64,000 nt of DNA, from positions 620,001 to 684,000 of the forward strand of contig NZ_CP124750.1 of the NCBI RefSeq assembly GCF_029962605.1, in the 5' to 3' direction. This document shows, piece after piece, positions 1 through 9,076 of the stretch (within the stretch, counting starts at the first letter, position 1; each line of letters opens with the position of its first letter). Below the pieces are notes generated by a model that saw nothing but the letters and a program-made list of their open reading frames with translations, did not search any database and was not told where the DNA came from. This stretch comes from Serratia sarumanii (GTDB taxonomy: Bacteria; Pseudomonadota; Gammaproteobacteria; Enterobacterales; Enterobacteriaceae). The position numbers and the translations under genes are program-made.

Positions 1-55
1 CCGTAAGGACACTAACACCTGAAGCTAGCGCGTCTACCAATTCCGCCACCTTCGC
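1..55 (-). tRNA. tRNA-Leu (CAG), 3' part cut by window edge
   Basis: Third copy of a tandem tRNA-Leu set read on the minus strand. The visible part is identical to the matching part of the copy at 221-307: acceptor 5' strand, D arm, CAG anticodon loop and part of the long variable arm. The T arm and CCA end lie beyond the window edge. Confidence 0.95.
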
Positions 56-97
56 ACAGTCGATGTTGTTGCTTTGATTTATATTACGTCGCCAGCG

Positions 98-184
98 TGG
101 TGCGAAGAGAGGGACTTGAACCCTCACGTCCGTAAGAACACTAACACCTGAAGCTAGCGCGTCTACCAATTCCGCCACCTTCGC
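98..184 (-). tRNA. tRNA-Leu (CAG)
   Basis: An 87-base class II tRNA with a long variable arm, a CAG anticodon and an encoded CCA end. It differs from the copy at 221-307 by one base in the variable-arm stem (G to A on the plus strand), which turns a C-G pair into a U-G wobble, so folding should survive. It is the middle gene of the cluster, in the position of E. coli leuP. Confidence 0.97.
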
Positions 185-220
185 ATCGATGCTGAGTGCA
201 ATATAAATCATGTGGTTATT

Positions 221-307
221 TGGTGCGAAGAGAGGGACTTGAACCCTCACGTCCGTAAGGACACTAACACCTGAAGCTAGCGCGTCTACCAATTCCGCCA
301 CCTTCGC
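221..307 (-). tRNA. tRNA-Leu (CAG), promoter-proximal copy
   Basis: An 87-base class II tRNA with CAG anticodon and encoded CCA, first in a three-gene transcript on the minus strand (equivalent of E. coli leuV). Spacers to the following copies are short, 36 and 42 bases, so the three are probably cut from one precursor. Confidence 0.97.
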
Positions 308-348
308 GTACCAGAAACATTACCGGAGTAACGTTACCACGGAGGCGA

Positions 349-376
349 ATTCTAGAGATTTTGGCGGGCACGTCAA
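349..376 (-). promoter_or_regulatory. stable-RNA promoter of the tRNA-Leu cluster
   Basis: On the minus strand, TTGACG at 376-371 and TAGAAT at 354-349 are separated by 16 bases. They are followed by a GC-rich discriminator, TCGCCTCC. This layout is typical of stringently controlled stable-RNA promoters; the assignment is by pattern only. Confidence 0.75.
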
Positions 377-379
377 CAG

Positions 380-1324
380 TTATTTCCCCGCATTGCGGGC
401 GTTTGCTGGAAAAACAGCCATATCGCCGCTTTTCCGCTGGTCAAACAGCCAAATCAGCCAATCAATCAACACCCTGACCCGTGGCGCCAGGAAACGGCCG
501 GGCGGATACATGATGTAAATCGGCATCGGCGGCGGCGGCGTGTCCGCCAGCACTTCCACCAGTTCGCCCCGTTCCAGCCAGGGGGCAAGCGAATAGCGCG
601 CCGCCTGAATCAACCCCATGCCGGCCCGCGCGCCGGCGATGTAGGCGTCGGCGCCGCTGACGCTCAGCCGGGCGGGCAGCTCGCGCAGTTCCACTTTGCC
701 GCCGCGGCAGAATTCCAGCGGGTAATCGCGGTTGCTGGCCAGGGAAAAATACCCTACCGCGCGGTGCGGCTCCAGGCTATCAATGTCGCGTGGCATGCCG
801 CAGGCCTGCAGGTAAGCGGGAGAAGCGCAGGTGACCTGTGGCAGCTGGGCGATGCGCCGCGCCACCAGGCTGTCGTCTTCGGTTTCCCAGGCGCGCAGCA
901 CGCAGTCCACGCCTTCGCGCAACAGATCGACGTGGGTGTCGTTGGCGCCCAGCGCCAGCGTGATGTCGGGATAGCGGCGGTAAAAGTCGTCCAGTGCCGG
1001 AATGACAATCTGGCGCGCCAGCGAATGGGGCATATCGATGCGCACTTTGCCGGACGGCTGCAGCTTATGGTGGCTGAACAGCGTGTCCGCCTCCTCAAGC
1101 GCCCCCAGCAACTGTACGCAGCGTTGATAGTAGAGGCTGCCTTCGCTGGTCACCTGCACCTGGCGGGTGGTGCGGATCAGCAGGCGCACGCCCAGCCGCT
1201 GCTCCAGCCGTTTCAACGCGTTGCTGACCGTGGCGCGCGGCAGCTGCAGGCGCTCGGCCGCCCGGCTGAAGCTGCCCAGTTCGACGATGCGGGTAAAAAT
1301 GCGCATGGCTTGAACCTGATCCAT
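380..1324 (-). CDS. LysR-family transcriptional regulator
   Basis: A 314-residue LysR-type regulator. An N-terminal winged helix-turn-helix (about residues 1-60, with an SFSRAAERL...RATVSNALKRLE pattern) precedes a substrate-binding domain. The open frame continues 39 codons further upstream, but ATG at 1324 is chosen because it sits behind GGAG and opens with the normal family start, MDQVQAM. It is divergent from the aldo-keto reductase at 1443 with a 118-base shared promoter region, so it probably controls that gene. The effector is not evident. Its top relatives would be the DsdC/YafC-type subgroup acting on small redox genes, which is only an impression. Confidence 0.9.
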   Translation of the reverse strand: MDQVQAMRIFTRIVELGSFSRAAERLQLPRATVSNALKRLEQRLGVRLLIRTTRQVQVTSEGSLYYQRCVQLLGALEEADTLFSHHKLQPSGKVRIDMPHSLARQIVIPALDDFYRRYPDITLALGANDTHVDLLREGVDCVLRAWETEDDSLVARRIAQLPQVTCASPAYLQACGMPRDIDSLEPHRAVGYFSLASNRDYPLEFCRGGKVELRELPARLSVSGADAYIAGARAGMGLIQAARYSLAPWLERGELVEVLADTPPPPMPIYIMYPPGRFLAPRVRVLIDWLIWLFDQRKSGDMAVFPANARNAGK

Positions 1325-1442
1325 GTCCACTCCGGATTGTTGGTGATTTTTGAACAGTGATGTGCAATCTGCATTATTTATCTTTGTAGCGTAAACAACC
1401 AGACTTTGCTTCGTTATCCGTTCATCGCATGAGGGCAGCACA

Positions 1443-2435
1443 ATGCAACAACGTAAACTGGGTTCTCACGGCCCCCTCGTCTCCGCCTTGGGGCTGGGAT
1501 GCATGGGCATGAGCGACTTCTACTCCACCGGCGCCGATCGGCAGGAAGCCATCGCCACGCTGCACCGGGCGCTGGAGCTGGGTGTCACGCTGCTCGACAC
1601 CGCCGACATGTATGGCCCGCACACCAACGAGGAGTTGGTGGGGGAAGCGATCAAGGGCAAACGGCAACAGGTGTTCCTGGCCACCAAGTTCGGCATCCTG
1701 CGCGATCCGGCGGATCCTTCGGCGCGCGGCGTCAGCAGCCGGCCCGAGTATATCCGGCGCTCGGTGGAAGGCAGCCTGCGGCGCTTGGGCGTAGAAGAGA
1801 TCGATCTTTATTATCAGCATCGGGTCGATCCGCAGGTGCCGATCGAAGACGTCGTGGGCACGATGGCGGATCTGATCCGCGAAGGCAAGATCCGCCATAT
1901 CGGCCTGAGCGAGGCGTCGGTCGCCACGCTGGAGCGGGCGCACAAGGTGCATCCGATCACCGCGCTGCAGACCGAGTATTCGCTGTGGACGCGCGATGCC
2001 GAACAGGGCGTGCTGGCGGCCTGTGAGCGCCTCGGCATCGGCTTTGTGCCTTACAGCCCGTTAGGGCGCGGTTTCCTCACCGGCGCTATCCGGCGGCCGG
2101 AGGATCTGGCCGAGGACGATTTCCGCCGCGGCAACCCGCGCTTCCAGGGGGAAAACTTCGCCCGCAACCTGGCGCTGGTGGAGAAGGTGGGTGAGCTGGC
2201 GGCACAGAAGGGCGTCAAGCCTTCACAGCTGGCGCTGGCCTGGGTGTTGGCGCAGGGCGAGCACATCGTGCCGATCCCCGGCACCAAACGCCGTCGCTAT
2301 CTGGAAGAGAACGTCGCGGCGGCGGAGATAACGCTGAGCGCGGCCGAGCTGGCGGCGATAGACGCGGTGTTTCCGCTGAGTGCGGCGGCCGGCGATCGCT
2401 ACGGCGCGGAGTCGATGACCTATATCAACGGCTAA
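1443..2435 (+). CDS. aldo/keto reductase (AKR family)
   Basis: A 330-residue cytosolic NADPH-dependent aldo/keto reductase with a (beta/alpha)8 barrel. The catalytic tetrad is visible as Asp52, Tyr57 (LDTADMYG), Lys82 (TKFG) and His126 (YYQHRVDP). The C-terminal [13 protein letters not shown] segment matches the cofactor phosphate-binding region of the AKR13/YajO-like group. ATG at 1443 follows GAGGG. The gene is monocistronic, divergent from a LysR regulator, and ends at a hairpin shared with rsmC. Physiological substrate is unknown; detoxification of aldehydes is a common role in the family. Confidence 0.9.
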   Translation: MQQRKLGSHGPLVSALGLGCMGMSDFYSTGADRQEAIATLHRALELGVTLLDTADMYGPHTNEELVGEAIKGKRQQVFLATKFGILRDPADPSARGVSSRPEYIRRSVEGSLRRLGVEEIDLYYQHRVDPQVPIEDVVGTMADLIREGKIRHIGLSEASVATLERAHKVHPITALQTEYSLWTRDAEQGVLAACERLGIGFVPYSPLGRGFLTGAIRRPEDLAEDDFRRGNPRFQGENFARNLALVEKVGELAAQKGVKPSQLALAWVLAQGEHIVPIPGTKRRRYLEENVAAAEITLSAAELAAIDAVFPLSAAAGDRYGAESMTYING

Positions 2436-2460
2436 AAAAAAGCGCGGCCTCAGGCCGCGC
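2431..2460 (-). terminator. intrinsic terminator between the reductase and rsmC
   Basis: A perfect GC hairpin (GCGCGGCC/GGCCGCGC, 2442-2460) is flanked on the rsmC-downstream side by eight A on the plus strand. That makes a strong T tract for minus-strand rsmC. For the plus-strand gene the T tract is weaker. Confidence 0.85.
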
Positions 2461-2485
2461 TCTGTCGTTTTCCGCCAACGGCGAA

Positions 2486-3526
2486 TTATTTCTTCTTCGG
2501 CGCGCGCGGCGGGCGGCCGACGGTGGCCTGATACACCTTGAAGCGGCCGTTCTGCGCCAGCACTTCGTGGCTGCCGAAGGTGGCGTCCAGAATGTCCGGG
2601 TACGGCAGGAAGGCGTTGGCGACGATGCGCAGCCGGCCGCCGATCGGCAGGTGTTTCACCGCGCCGCGGATCAGGGTTTCGGCGGCGGTCAGGCTGGTCT
2701 GCAGCCCGTCGTGGAACGGCGGGTTGGAGATGATCATGTCGAAACGGCCGGTGATGTCGGAGTAAACGTTGCTGACGATCACTTCGCCTTCGATGCCGTT
2801 GGCGGCCAGCGTCGCGCGGCTGGATTCCACCGCGGCGGCGTTGACGTCGCTGAGGGTAAGTTTCACCTTCGGCGACAGCTTGGCCATCACCGAGGCCATC
2901 ACGCCGGCGCCGCAGCCGATGTCCAGCACCTTGCCTTTCATGTGTTTTTCCAGCGTCGACAGCAGCAGCGAGCTGCCGACGTCCAGGCCGTCGCGGCTGA
3001 ACACGCCCGGCAGCGTTTTCACTTCCAGATCGTGCAGCTGATAGCTGTCCCACCAGTCGTCCAGGCCGAACTCGGTCTGTGCGTCCAGGCGGCCGTGATA
3101 CAGGCCGCAGCGGCGCGCGCTGTCGATTTTCACCAGCGCAACGTGGCCTTCCAGCGTTGGCTCGGCGCTGCGCACGCCGCTGCGATTTTCACCGACCACG
3201 AACACGTCTACGCCCACCGGCAGCAGCGCCAGGATGTTGCACAGCTGGAATTGCGCTTCCTGCTTACTCTTCGGCCAGTAGTAAACCAGCGTGTCGCAGT
3301 CGGCGACGAAAGCGGGATCGACGGTCAAACCGAACTGCACGTTATCGCCCATCGTCCGGTTCAGTAACTGCCAGTGATGGTATTGCTGAGTGTGGACGCG
3401 CACGTCCGCGGCCTCGAATTGGGCCGGCAGGCTGTCCTGCAGGTCGCCGGCAAACAGCACGCGGCGTTCGATAAATTCATCACTGTGGCGCAGCATGACT
3501 TCACTGGCGGGGGTTAATGCAGACAT
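2486..3526 (-). CDS. rsmC: 16S rRNA (guanine1207-N2)-methyltransferase
   Basis: A 346-residue AdoMet-dependent enzyme that methylates G1207 of 16S rRNA in the 30S subunit. It has the duplicated methyltransferase architecture of RsmC: a degenerate N-terminal domain and a catalytic C-terminal domain with an AdoMet motif (DIGCGAG) and the N2-guanine signature NPPF (SNPPFHDG). E. coli RsmC is 343 residues. ATG at 3526 is preceded by AGGAG and begins [10 protein letters not shown], while in-frame codons further upstream lack support. It is divergent from holD, as in E. coli. Confidence 0.96.
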   Translation of the reverse strand: MSALTPASEVMLRHSDEFIERRVLFAGDLQDSLPAQFEAADVRVHTQQYHHWQLLNRTMGDNVQFGLTVDPAFVADCDTLVYYWPKSKQEAQFQLCNILALLPVGVDVFVVGENRSGVRSAEPTLEGHVALVKIDSARRCGLYHGRLDAQTEFGLDDWWDSYQLHDLEVKTLPGVFSRDGLDVGSSLLLSTLEKHMKGKVLDIGCGAGVMASVMAKLSPKVKLTLSDVNAAAVESSRATLAANGIEGEVIVSNVYSDITGRFDMIISNPPFHDGLQTSLTAAETLIRGAVKHLPIGGRLRIVANAFLPYPDILDATFGSHEVLAQNGRFKVYQATVGRPPRAPKKK

Positions 3527-3672
3527 CAGATATTGGCTCCTGGAAATGAGACCGGGGATTATAGAGCTTTGTGGCGATATGTTCGACGGGTTTGTTGGCG
3601 CGGGCTGCGCGGGTTTGTTAGCATAGCGCGGCGCATGGCAGGCATGGCGCACCACAACGGGTAGGAATCGGC

Positions 3673-4110
3673 ATGGCATCAAAACGCGACTGGCTGTTAC
3701 AACAACTGGGTATTACGCAGTGGACATTGCGCCGCCCGGGCGTGTTGCAGGGCGAAGTGGCGGTCAGTCTGCCGCCCGAGGCGCGCCTGCTGGTGGTGGC
3801 GCAGACGCTGCCCGCACCGGACGATCCGCTGTTTTGCGACGTGCTGCGCAGCCTGGGGCTGACGCCGGCGCAAACCTACAGCCTGACGCCGGAACAGGCG
3901 GCGATGCTGCCTGAAGAGACCGCATGCAACAGTTGGCGGCTGGGCGTGGCGGAACCGCTTGCGGTCGCCGGTGCGCAGCTACACAGCCCGGCGCTGGCCG
4001 AGCTTTCCCAAGACGCGGGGGCCAAACGCGCCCTCTGGCAGCAGATTTGTCATCATGAACACGATTTCTACCCTGACGGCGGCCGACCTGGCCACGGCCT
4101 TCACCATTGA
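3673..4110 (+). CDS. holD: DNA polymerase III psi subunit
   Basis: A 145-residue psi subunit of the clamp loader, which bridges the tau/gamma complex and chi and so links to SSB. The N-terminus ([14 protein letters not shown]) and the central SWRLG segment closely match E. coli HolD. The C-terminus runs about eight residues past the E. coli end. The last 56 bases overlap rimI in another frame, so the two are translationally linked. Confidence 0.95.
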   Translation: MASKRDWLLQQLGITQWTLRRPGVLQGEVAVSLPPEARLLVVAQTLPAPDDPLFCDVLRSLGLTPAQTYSLTPEQAAMLPEETACNSWRLGVAEPLAVAGAQLHSPALAELSQDAGAKRALWQQICHHEHDFYPDGGRPGHGLHH

Positions 4111-4498
4111 GCAAGCCAGCCACGCTTTCCCCTGGACGGAAACCACCTTCGCCAGCAATCAGGGCGATCGCTATCTTAACCTGAAGCTGAGCGCCGACGG
4201 GGAGATGGCGGGGTTCGCCATCACGCAGATCGTGCTGGACGAAGCCACGCTGTTCAACATCGCCATTCATCCGCAGTACCAGCGCCGTGGCTTTGGCCGC
4301 CTGTTGCTCAACGCGTTGATTGAACGGCTGGAGAGCCGCGGCGTGGTCACGCTGTGGCTGGAAGTGCGCGCCTCCAACCAGGCGGCGATCGCGCTGTATG
4401 AAGATCTCGGTTTCAACGAGGTCACCGTGCGCCGCAATTATTACCCGAGCGCCCACGGCCGCGAAGACGCGATCGTGATGGCGCTGCCGCTGGCGTAA
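4055..4498 (+). CDS. rimI: ribosomal protein S18-alanine N-acetyltransferase
   Basis: A 147-residue GNAT acetyltransferase that acetylates the N-terminal alanine of ribosomal protein S18. The acetyl-CoA loop is visible (QYQRRGFGRLLL), as is the ALYEDLGF helix typical of GNATs. ATG at 4055 gives [12 protein letters not shown] and the E. coli length (148); earlier in-frame starts lie inside holD. In E. coli rimI is followed by yjjG before prfC. Here yjjG is absent and prfC follows after 151 bases. Confidence 0.96.
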   Translation: MNTISTLTAADLATAFTIEQASHAFPWTETTFASNQGDRYLNLKLSADGEMAGFAITQIVLDEATLFNIAIHPQYQRRGFGRLLLNALIERLESRGVVTLWLEVRASNQAAIALYEDLGFNEVTVRRNYYPSAHGREDAIVMALPLA

Positions 4499-4649
4499 TC
4501 CGCCCGGCCGGTAAAAGCATTGATTGTCACCGGTTGGCAAATCGGCGAAAATGCCCGGCTGTTATCTTTTATTCACCGCTTTGCCCGGCGCCGCGATCGG
4601 CGCGTTCTGATGATGTCGCAGGGCGGACTAACCGTAGAACCTGAAAACC

Positions 4650-6239
4650 ATGTCTCCTAGTGAATTTGCCCGCGAAGTCTCCAAAAGAAGAACTTTCGCC
4701 ATCATCTCGCACCCCGATGCCGGTAAAACCACCATTACCGAAAAAGTACTGCTGTTCGGACAGGCGATCCAGACCGCCGGTACGGTAAAAGGCCGCGGCT
4801 CCAGCCAGCACGCCAAATCCGACTGGATGGAAATGGAAAAGCAGCGTGGGATCTCGATCACCACCTCGGTGATGCAGTTCCCGTACCGCGACAGCCTGGT
4901 CAACCTGCTGGATACCCCGGGGCACGAAGACTTCTCCGAAGATACTTACCGTACTCTGACCGCCGTCGACTGCTGTCTGATGGTGATCGACGCCGCCAAG
5001 GGCGTTGAGGATCGCACCCGCAAGCTGATGGAGGTTACCCGTCTGCGCGACACGCCGATCCTGACCTTCATGAACAAACTGGACCGCGATATCCGCGATC
5101 CGATGGAAGTGATGGATGAAGTCGAGCGCGAACTGAAGATCGCCTGCTCGCCCATCACCTGGCCGATCGGCTGTGGCAAGCTGTTCAAGGGTGTTTACCA
5201 CCTGTACAAGGATGAAACCTACCTGTACCAGACCGGTAAAGGCCACACCATTCAGGAAGTGCGCATCGTCAAAGGCCTGAACAACCCGGAGCTGGATGCG
5301 GCGGTGGGTGAAGATCTGGCGGCGCAGTTGCGCGATGAGCTGGAGCTGGTGCAGGGCGCTTCCCACGAGTTCGATCAGGAGGCTTTCCTGAGCGGCGAGC
5401 TGACCCCGGTGTTCTTCGGTACCGCATTGGGCAACTTCGGCGTGGATCACATGCTGGACGGCCTGGTGGCCTGGGCGCCGGCGCCGATGCCGCGCAAAAC
5501 CGACACCCGCGAAGTGACGGCGGCGGAAGAGAAATTCACCGGCTTCGTGTTCAAGATCCAGGCCAATATGGATCCGAAACACCGCGACCGCGTGGCCTTT
5601 ATGCGCGTGGTTTCCGGCCGCTACGAGAAGGGCATGAAGCTGCGCCAGGTGCGCACCGGCAAAGACGTGGTGATCTCCGACGCGCTGACCTTTATGGCCG
5701 GCGACCGTTCGCACGTGGAAGAAGCCTATCCGGGCGACATCATCGGCCTGCACAACCACGGCACCATTCAGATCGGCGATACCTTCACCCAGGGTGAAGA
5801 CATGAAGTTCACCGGCATCCCGAACTTCGCGCCGGAACTGTTCCGCCGCATTCGCCTGCGCGATCCGCTGAAGCAGAAACAGCTGCTGAAGGGGCTGGTG
5901 CAGCTGTCCGAAGAGGGCGCGGTGCAGGTGTTCCGTCCGATCGCCAACAACGATCTGATCGTCGGTGCGGTCGGTGTGCTGCAGTTCGACGTGGTGGTAG
6001 CGCGCTTGAAGAGCGAGTACAACGTGGAAGCGCTGTACGAGTCGGTCAACGTGTCGACCGCGCGCTGGGTCGAGTGCGACGACGTGAAGAAGTTCGAAGA
6101 GTTCAAGCGCAAGAACGAGATCAACCTGGCGCTGGACGGCGGGGACAACCTGTCCTATATCGCGCCGACCATGGTGAACCTCAACCTGACGCAGGAACGT
6201 TATCCTGATGTGACCTTCCGCAAGACGCGCGAACACTGA
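4650..6239 (+). CDS. prfC: peptide chain release factor 3
   Basis: A 529-residue translational GTPase that ejects RF1/RF2 from the ribosome after termination. G motifs are clear: G1 SHPDAGKT (about residues 20-27), G3 DTPGHEDF and G4 NKLDRD. EF-G/RF3-type domains II and III follow. Length equals E. coli RF3. The Shine-Dalgarno sequence is poor, but the start aligns residue for residue with E. coli up to the KRRTFAI block. It is followed by a GC hairpin and a 516-base gap. Confidence 0.98.
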   Translation: MSPSEFAREVSKRRTFAIISHPDAGKTTITEKVLLFGQAIQTAGTVKGRGSSQHAKSDWMEMEKQRGISITTSVMQFPYRDSLVNLLDTPGHEDFSEDTYRTLTAVDCCLMVIDAAKGVEDRTRKLMEVTRLRDTPILTFMNKLDRDIRDPMEVMDEVERELKIACSPITWPIGCGKLFKGVYHLYKDETYLYQTGKGHTIQEVRIVKGLNNPELDAAVGEDLAAQLRDELELVQGASHEFDQEAFLSGELTPVFFGTALGNFGVDHMLDGLVAWAPAPMPRKTDTREVTAAEEKFTGFVFKIQANMDPKHRDRVAFMRVVSGRYEKGMKLRQVRTGKDVVISDALTFMAGDRSHVEEAYPGDIIGLHNHGTIQIGDTFTQGEDMKFTGIPNFAPELFRRIRLRDPLKQKQLLKGLVQLSEEGAVQVFRPIANNDLIVGAVGVLQFDVVVARLKSEYNVEALYESVNVSTARWVECDDVKKFEEFKRKNEINLALDGGDNLSYIAPTMVNLNLTQERYPDVTFRKTREH

Positions 6240-6439
6240 TCAATCGGCAGGGCGCCCAGTGCGCCCTGCACGCCTCTCCTATTCCCGCTGCGCTAATTAA
6301 TAAACCTCCCTCATATTTTTCCTGCGAACCTAGGTCACCAGGCGATGTTCGTTCGGCCTGCATTTTCCGTCTAATGGTCTATCTTTAACGGGATGTCCGC
6401 ACATTGCTTGAGAGTAAATCACTGCAATACGCTATTTGT

Positions 6440-6558
6440 TTGGTGAGTTATTCTGATGTGTTGCCGATAGGAGACAGTCAGTGTCTTTAAATATCAATGA
6501 GATAGCTATATTTCAGTTTTGTGTGACTTAGCCTGTCGTCAATAGGCGACAGTTTTTT
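6440..6558 (+). ncRNA. candidate small RNA ending at an orphan terminator
   Basis: A complete intrinsic terminator at 6533-6558 sits about 300 bases beyond prfC and 200 bases before osmY, with no gene to serve. A possible start is a weak promoter around 6413-6436 (TTGCTT, 18-base spacer, TACGCT), giving a transcript near 120 nt. An 11-base motif at 6467-6477 (ATAGGAGACAG) recurs with one mismatch inside the terminator at 6542-6552. This is inference; no known family was recognised. Confidence 0.25.
6533..6558 (+). terminator. orphan intrinsic terminator
   Basis: CTGTCG (6533-6538) pairs with CGACAG (6547-6552) across an 8-base loop and is followed at once by six T. It has no matching T tract on the other strand. 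Confidence 0.7.
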
Positions 6559-6755
6559 GGCTAAAAATCCAACGTCTGATTTATTTTCCTTGATTTTTAA
6601 GGGTTTTTTTGAGTTGGCACGGCCGTTGCAATATTCCTGTCGTGAACGCTTAATCGTATAGCGATGATGAAGTATTTACCGAGAAGGCCGCGTGAAGGTG
6701 GCCGCAGGGTTCCGGCGCTCTGGCGTTGTGAGCCCCCAACAAAAGGAAGAGATCG

Positions 6756-7370
6756 ATGAAAAAGACCAAATTTGCACACTCGCTGATGGCTGTTGTATTG
6801 GGTTCTGTGTTGGTCAGCGGCAGTGCGCTGGCCGAAGAGAGTCTGCTCAACAAGGCGTCTAACGCCGCGGACAGTGCTGGTGCCAAAATCGATAGCTCCA
6901 TGAAAAAAGTTGACGGTTACATGGATGACAGCGCGATAACGGCTAAAGTTAAAAGTGCGTTGGTGGAAGATAAAACCATCAAAAGTTCCGACATTTCGGT
7001 GAAAACCGAAAAAGGCGCCGTGACCCTGAGCGGGTTCGTCGGCAGCCAGGCGCAGGCGGAGCATGCGGTCGCTGTCGCCGGCAAGGTGGAAGGCGTCAAG
7101 ACCGTCAGCGACAAGCTGCACGTGAAAGATGAAGCCAACCAGTCGATCAAATCGTATGCCGGCGACACCGCCACCACCAGCGAGCTGAAAGCCAAGCTGC
7201 TGGCCGATGACATCGTGCCGTCGCGCAATGTGAAAGTGGAAACCACCGATGGCGTGGTGCAGCTTTCCGGTGAGGTGAAAACGCAGGCGCAGTCTGAGCG
7301 TGCGGAAAGCATCGCCAAGGCCATCGACGGCGTGAAAAGCGTGAAAAACGACCTGGTGGTCAAGCCGTAA
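6756..7370 (+). CDS. osmY: osmotically induced periplasmic protein OsmY
   Basis: A 204-residue secreted protein: Sec signal peptide to about residue 27 (cleavage near GSALA), then two BON domains (about 55-125 and 133-204). These carry the VTLSGFV and VQLSGEV strands typical of phospholipid-binding BON folds. E. coli OsmY (201 residues) is a sigma-S-dependent periplasmic chaperone-like protein for membrane-associated clients. It has a good upstream AGGAAGAG. It starts a run of small stress-type genes (ytjA, CsbD-like), so sigma-S control is likely but not proven from sequence. Confidence 0.96.
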   Translation: MKKTKFAHSLMAVVLGSVLVSGSALAEESLLNKASNAADSAGAKIDSSMKKVDGYMDDSAITAKVKSALVEDKTIKSSDISVKTEKGAVTLSGFVGSQAQAEHAVAVAGKVEGVKTVSDKLHVKDEANQSIKSYAGDTATTSELKAKLLADDIVPSRNVKVETTDGVVQLSGEVKTQAQSERAESIAKAIDGVKSVKNDLVVKP

Positions 7371-7411
7371 TCCCGCCAGGCGCCCGTAACAAGTAACAAC
7401 AAGCCGCATCG

Positions 7412-7435
7412 GTCGGGCCGTGAAGGCGGCCCGAC
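7412..7435 (+). other. GC hairpin between osmY and ytjA
   Basis: GTCGGGCC and GGCCCGAC form an 8-base-pair stem around an 8-base loop 41 bases after osmY. There is no T run, so it may protect the mRNA 3' end rather than terminate. Confidence 0.5.
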
Positions 7436-7463
7436 ATGTACCACCAAAAAAAGAAACTGATTT

Positions 7464-7510
7464 GCCGTCGACGTCCCGTTGTCGGGGCGGTAGACGGCAG
7501 CGAATTTTTT
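7464..7510 (+). promoter_or_regulatory. hairpin plus T tract in the ytjA leader, possible attenuator
   Basis: GCCGTC (7464-7469) pairs with GACGGC (7493-7498) around an inner CCCG/CGGG stem. Six T follow at 7505-7510, only about ten bases before the ytjA Shine-Dalgarno. It could terminate osmY read-through or limit ytjA expression. Confidence 0.4.
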
Positions 7511-7531
7511 CACAATGGTAAGGAGAAGCTT

Positions 7532-7693
7532 ATGTTTCGTTGGGGCATTATCTTTTTAGTCATCGCGCTTATCGCTGCGGCACTGGGGTTCGGTTCGCTG
7601 GCGGGCACCGCCGCCTGGGCGGCTAAAATCGTGTTTGTCGTCGGCATTATCCTGTTCCTGGTCAGCCTGTTCACCGGCCGCCGGCGCCCTTAG
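7532..7693 (+). CDS. ytjA: small DUF1328 membrane protein YtjA
   Basis: A 53-residue hydrophobic protein, almost identical to E. coli YtjA and ending in the same GRRRP tail. Two membrane segments fill residues 4-24 and 29-47. ATG at 7532 follows AAGGAG with ideal spacing; the 32 codons open upstream lack a start signal. The function of the family is unknown. Placement after osmY and before a CsbD-like gene suggests a stress-response membrane role. Confidence 0.93.
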   Translation: MFRWGIIFLVIALIAAALGFGSLAGTAAWAAKIVFVVGIILFLVSLFTGRRRP

Positions 7694-7761
7694 CCGGCCG
7701 GTATTTTCCTGCAAACTGTAACAAAGCTTAATTCCTTTTCTCACGTCGGGGAGGGCCGGCC

Positions 7762-7947
7762 ATGAACAGCGACATCATCGTCGGGCGCTGGAAACAGCTG
7801 AAAGGCCAGGTATGGCAGGCATTGGCCGAATGGTCCGGCAGCGATTGTGTCTGGCTGGCCGGCAGTAATGATTTCCTCGCCGGCGTGCTGCAAGAGGATT
7901 ACGGAAGAGAGCGAGACGCGGTATCCTCGGAGAAAACGTCTCACTGA
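7762..7947 (+). CDS. CsbD-like stress protein
   Basis: A 61-residue hydrophilic protein of the CsbD/YjbJ family. It has the N-terminal GRWKQLKGQV motif, the central aromatic segment and the LQEDYGRERD C-terminal helix. CsbD proteins are general-stress proteins (sigma-B in Bacillus, sigma-S in E. coli YjbJ) of unknown biochemical function. It starts with ATG after GGAGGG-like sequence and ends 10 bases before the proposed TTG start of yjjU, so the two are probably cotranscribed. Confidence 0.85.
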   Translation: MNSDIIVGRWKQLKGQVWQALAEWSGSDCVWLAGSNDFLAGVLQEDYGRERDAVSSEKTSH

Positions 7948-7957
7948 GGATGCCAAG

Positions 7958-9076
7958 TTGGGATACAGAATACCCATCACGCTCGGCAATATAGAACCGC
8001 TGGCGTCTAAGCCCTTTCGGCCAGGCAAGATGGCGCTGGTCTGCGAAGGCGGCGGCCAGCGCGGCATTTTCACCGCCGGCGTGCTGGACGAGTTTCAGCG
8101 CGCGGGCTTTAACCCTTTCGACCTGCTGATCGGCACGTCGGCCGGCGCCCAGAATCTGTCCGCCTACATTTGCGGGCAGGTGGGCTACGCGCGCCGGGTG
8201 ATCACCCGTTACACCACCTCGGCTCAATTCTTCAATCCGCTGCGCTTCGTGCGCGGCGGGCATCTGATCGATCTCGATTGGCTGGTTGATACGGCGGCGG
8301 CGCAGATGCCGCTGGCGATGGACGTAGCGGAACGGCACTTTACCGACGGGCGCGAGTTTCTGCTGTGCGCCTGCCGCAGCGACGATTTCGAACCGACCTA
8401 TCTGCCGGCGCAGCGCGAGCGCTGGCTGCCGGCCATCAAGGCGTCCAGCGCCATTCCCGGCTTCTATCGCCAGGGCGTGGAGCTGGACGGCATCAGCTAT
8501 CAGGACGGCGGCATCAGCGATGCGATCCCGGTGGAAGAGGCCTATCGCCGCGGCGCCGACACCATCGTGGTGATCCGCACCGTGCCTTCGCAGATGTACT
8601 ACACCCCGCAGTGGATGAAGCGCATGGAACACTGGCTGAGCGACAGCAGCCTGCAGCAGATGGTGCGCATCCTGCAGCATCACGAGCAAAGCTATCACCG
8701 CATCCAGCGCTTTATCGAGAAGCCGCCGGGCAAGCTGCGCATCTTCGAGATCTTCCCGCCGAAGCCGCTGGCCAGCAATGCACTGGGCAGCCGACTGGGG
8801 TCGCTCAATCAGGATTATCACCTGGGGCGCCGCTGCGGCCGCTATTTCCTGGCCACCGTCGGCCAGTGGATGGCGCAGCCGGAGCCGGACGGCATGAAGG
8901 TGAAAAAAGCGCTGTCGCGCCGCCTGATCCAGCCGGAGAACGTCAGAATGCCTTCGCCGATCGTGACCGACATCGTCATGCCGTCCGATCTTGGCGCGCA
9001 GCCGGAGGCCGCGGTGGTGGCGCCGAAGATCATTCTGCCGGGCGATCTGCCGCCGGGTGAAGGGGGCGCGCTGTGA
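7958..9076 (+). CDS. yjjU: patatin-like phospholipase YjjU
   Basis: A 372-residue patatin-family serine hydrolase. It shows the oxyanion loop GGGQRG (31-36), nucleophile elbow GTSAG with Ser61, and the DGG motif (YQDGGISDA) supplying the catalytic Asp. The frame is open from 7847, but that would overlap the CsbD-like gene. TTG at 7958 gives an N-terminus (GYRIPITLGNI) aligning exactly with E. coli MGQRIPVTLGNI, with GAGGA upstream, so TTG is preferred. It overlaps yjjV by 4 bases (GTGA), implying coupling. The substrate is unknown; a phospholipid is likely. Confidence 0.93.
   Translation: MGYRIPITLGNIEPLASKPFRPGKMALVCEGGGQRGIFTAGVLDEFQRAGFNPFDLLIGTSAGAQNLSAYICGQVGYARRVITRYTTSAQFFNPLRFVRGGHLIDLDWLVDTAAAQMPLAMDVAERHFTDGREFLLCACRSDDFEPTYLPAQRERWLPAIKASSAIPGFYRQGVELDGISYQDGGISDAIPVEEAYRRGADTIVVIRTVPSQMYYTPQWMKRMEHWLSDSSLQQMVRILQHHEQSYHRIQRFIEKPPGKLRIFEIFPPKPLASNALGSRLGSLNQDYHLGRRCGRYFLATVGQWMAQPEPDGMKVKKALSRRLIQPENVRMPSPIVTDIVMPSDLGAQPEAAVVAPKIILPGDLPPGEGGAL

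Larger units (their letters stand above)
6240..6755 (+). other. 516-base prfC-osmY intergenic region
   Basis: This AT-richer gap holds three things. A perfect 9-base-pair hairpin just after prfC (6247-6269) lacks a T run. An orphan intrinsic terminator lies at 6533-6558. The probable osmY promoter lies near 6650-6665 (TATAGC at 6657-6662, about 95 bases before the start codon). No protein-coding frame in it looks real. Confidence 0.6.

Noticed and set aside
1..307. Triple repeat at the left edge as a possible CRISPR array
   Set aside because: The repeats are full tRNA-Leu genes with CCA ends and a shared promoter; spacers are unequal and not protospacer-like.
4569..6236. Long minus-strand open frame opposite prfC
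   Set aside because: It is the antisense shadow of a GC-rich gene. The product is His/Gln/Arg-rich without any domain, and prfC is certain.
6247..6269. Hairpin after prfC as an intrinsic terminator
   Set aside because: The stem is strong but followed by ACGCCTCTCC with no T tract, so I describe it only as a hairpin.
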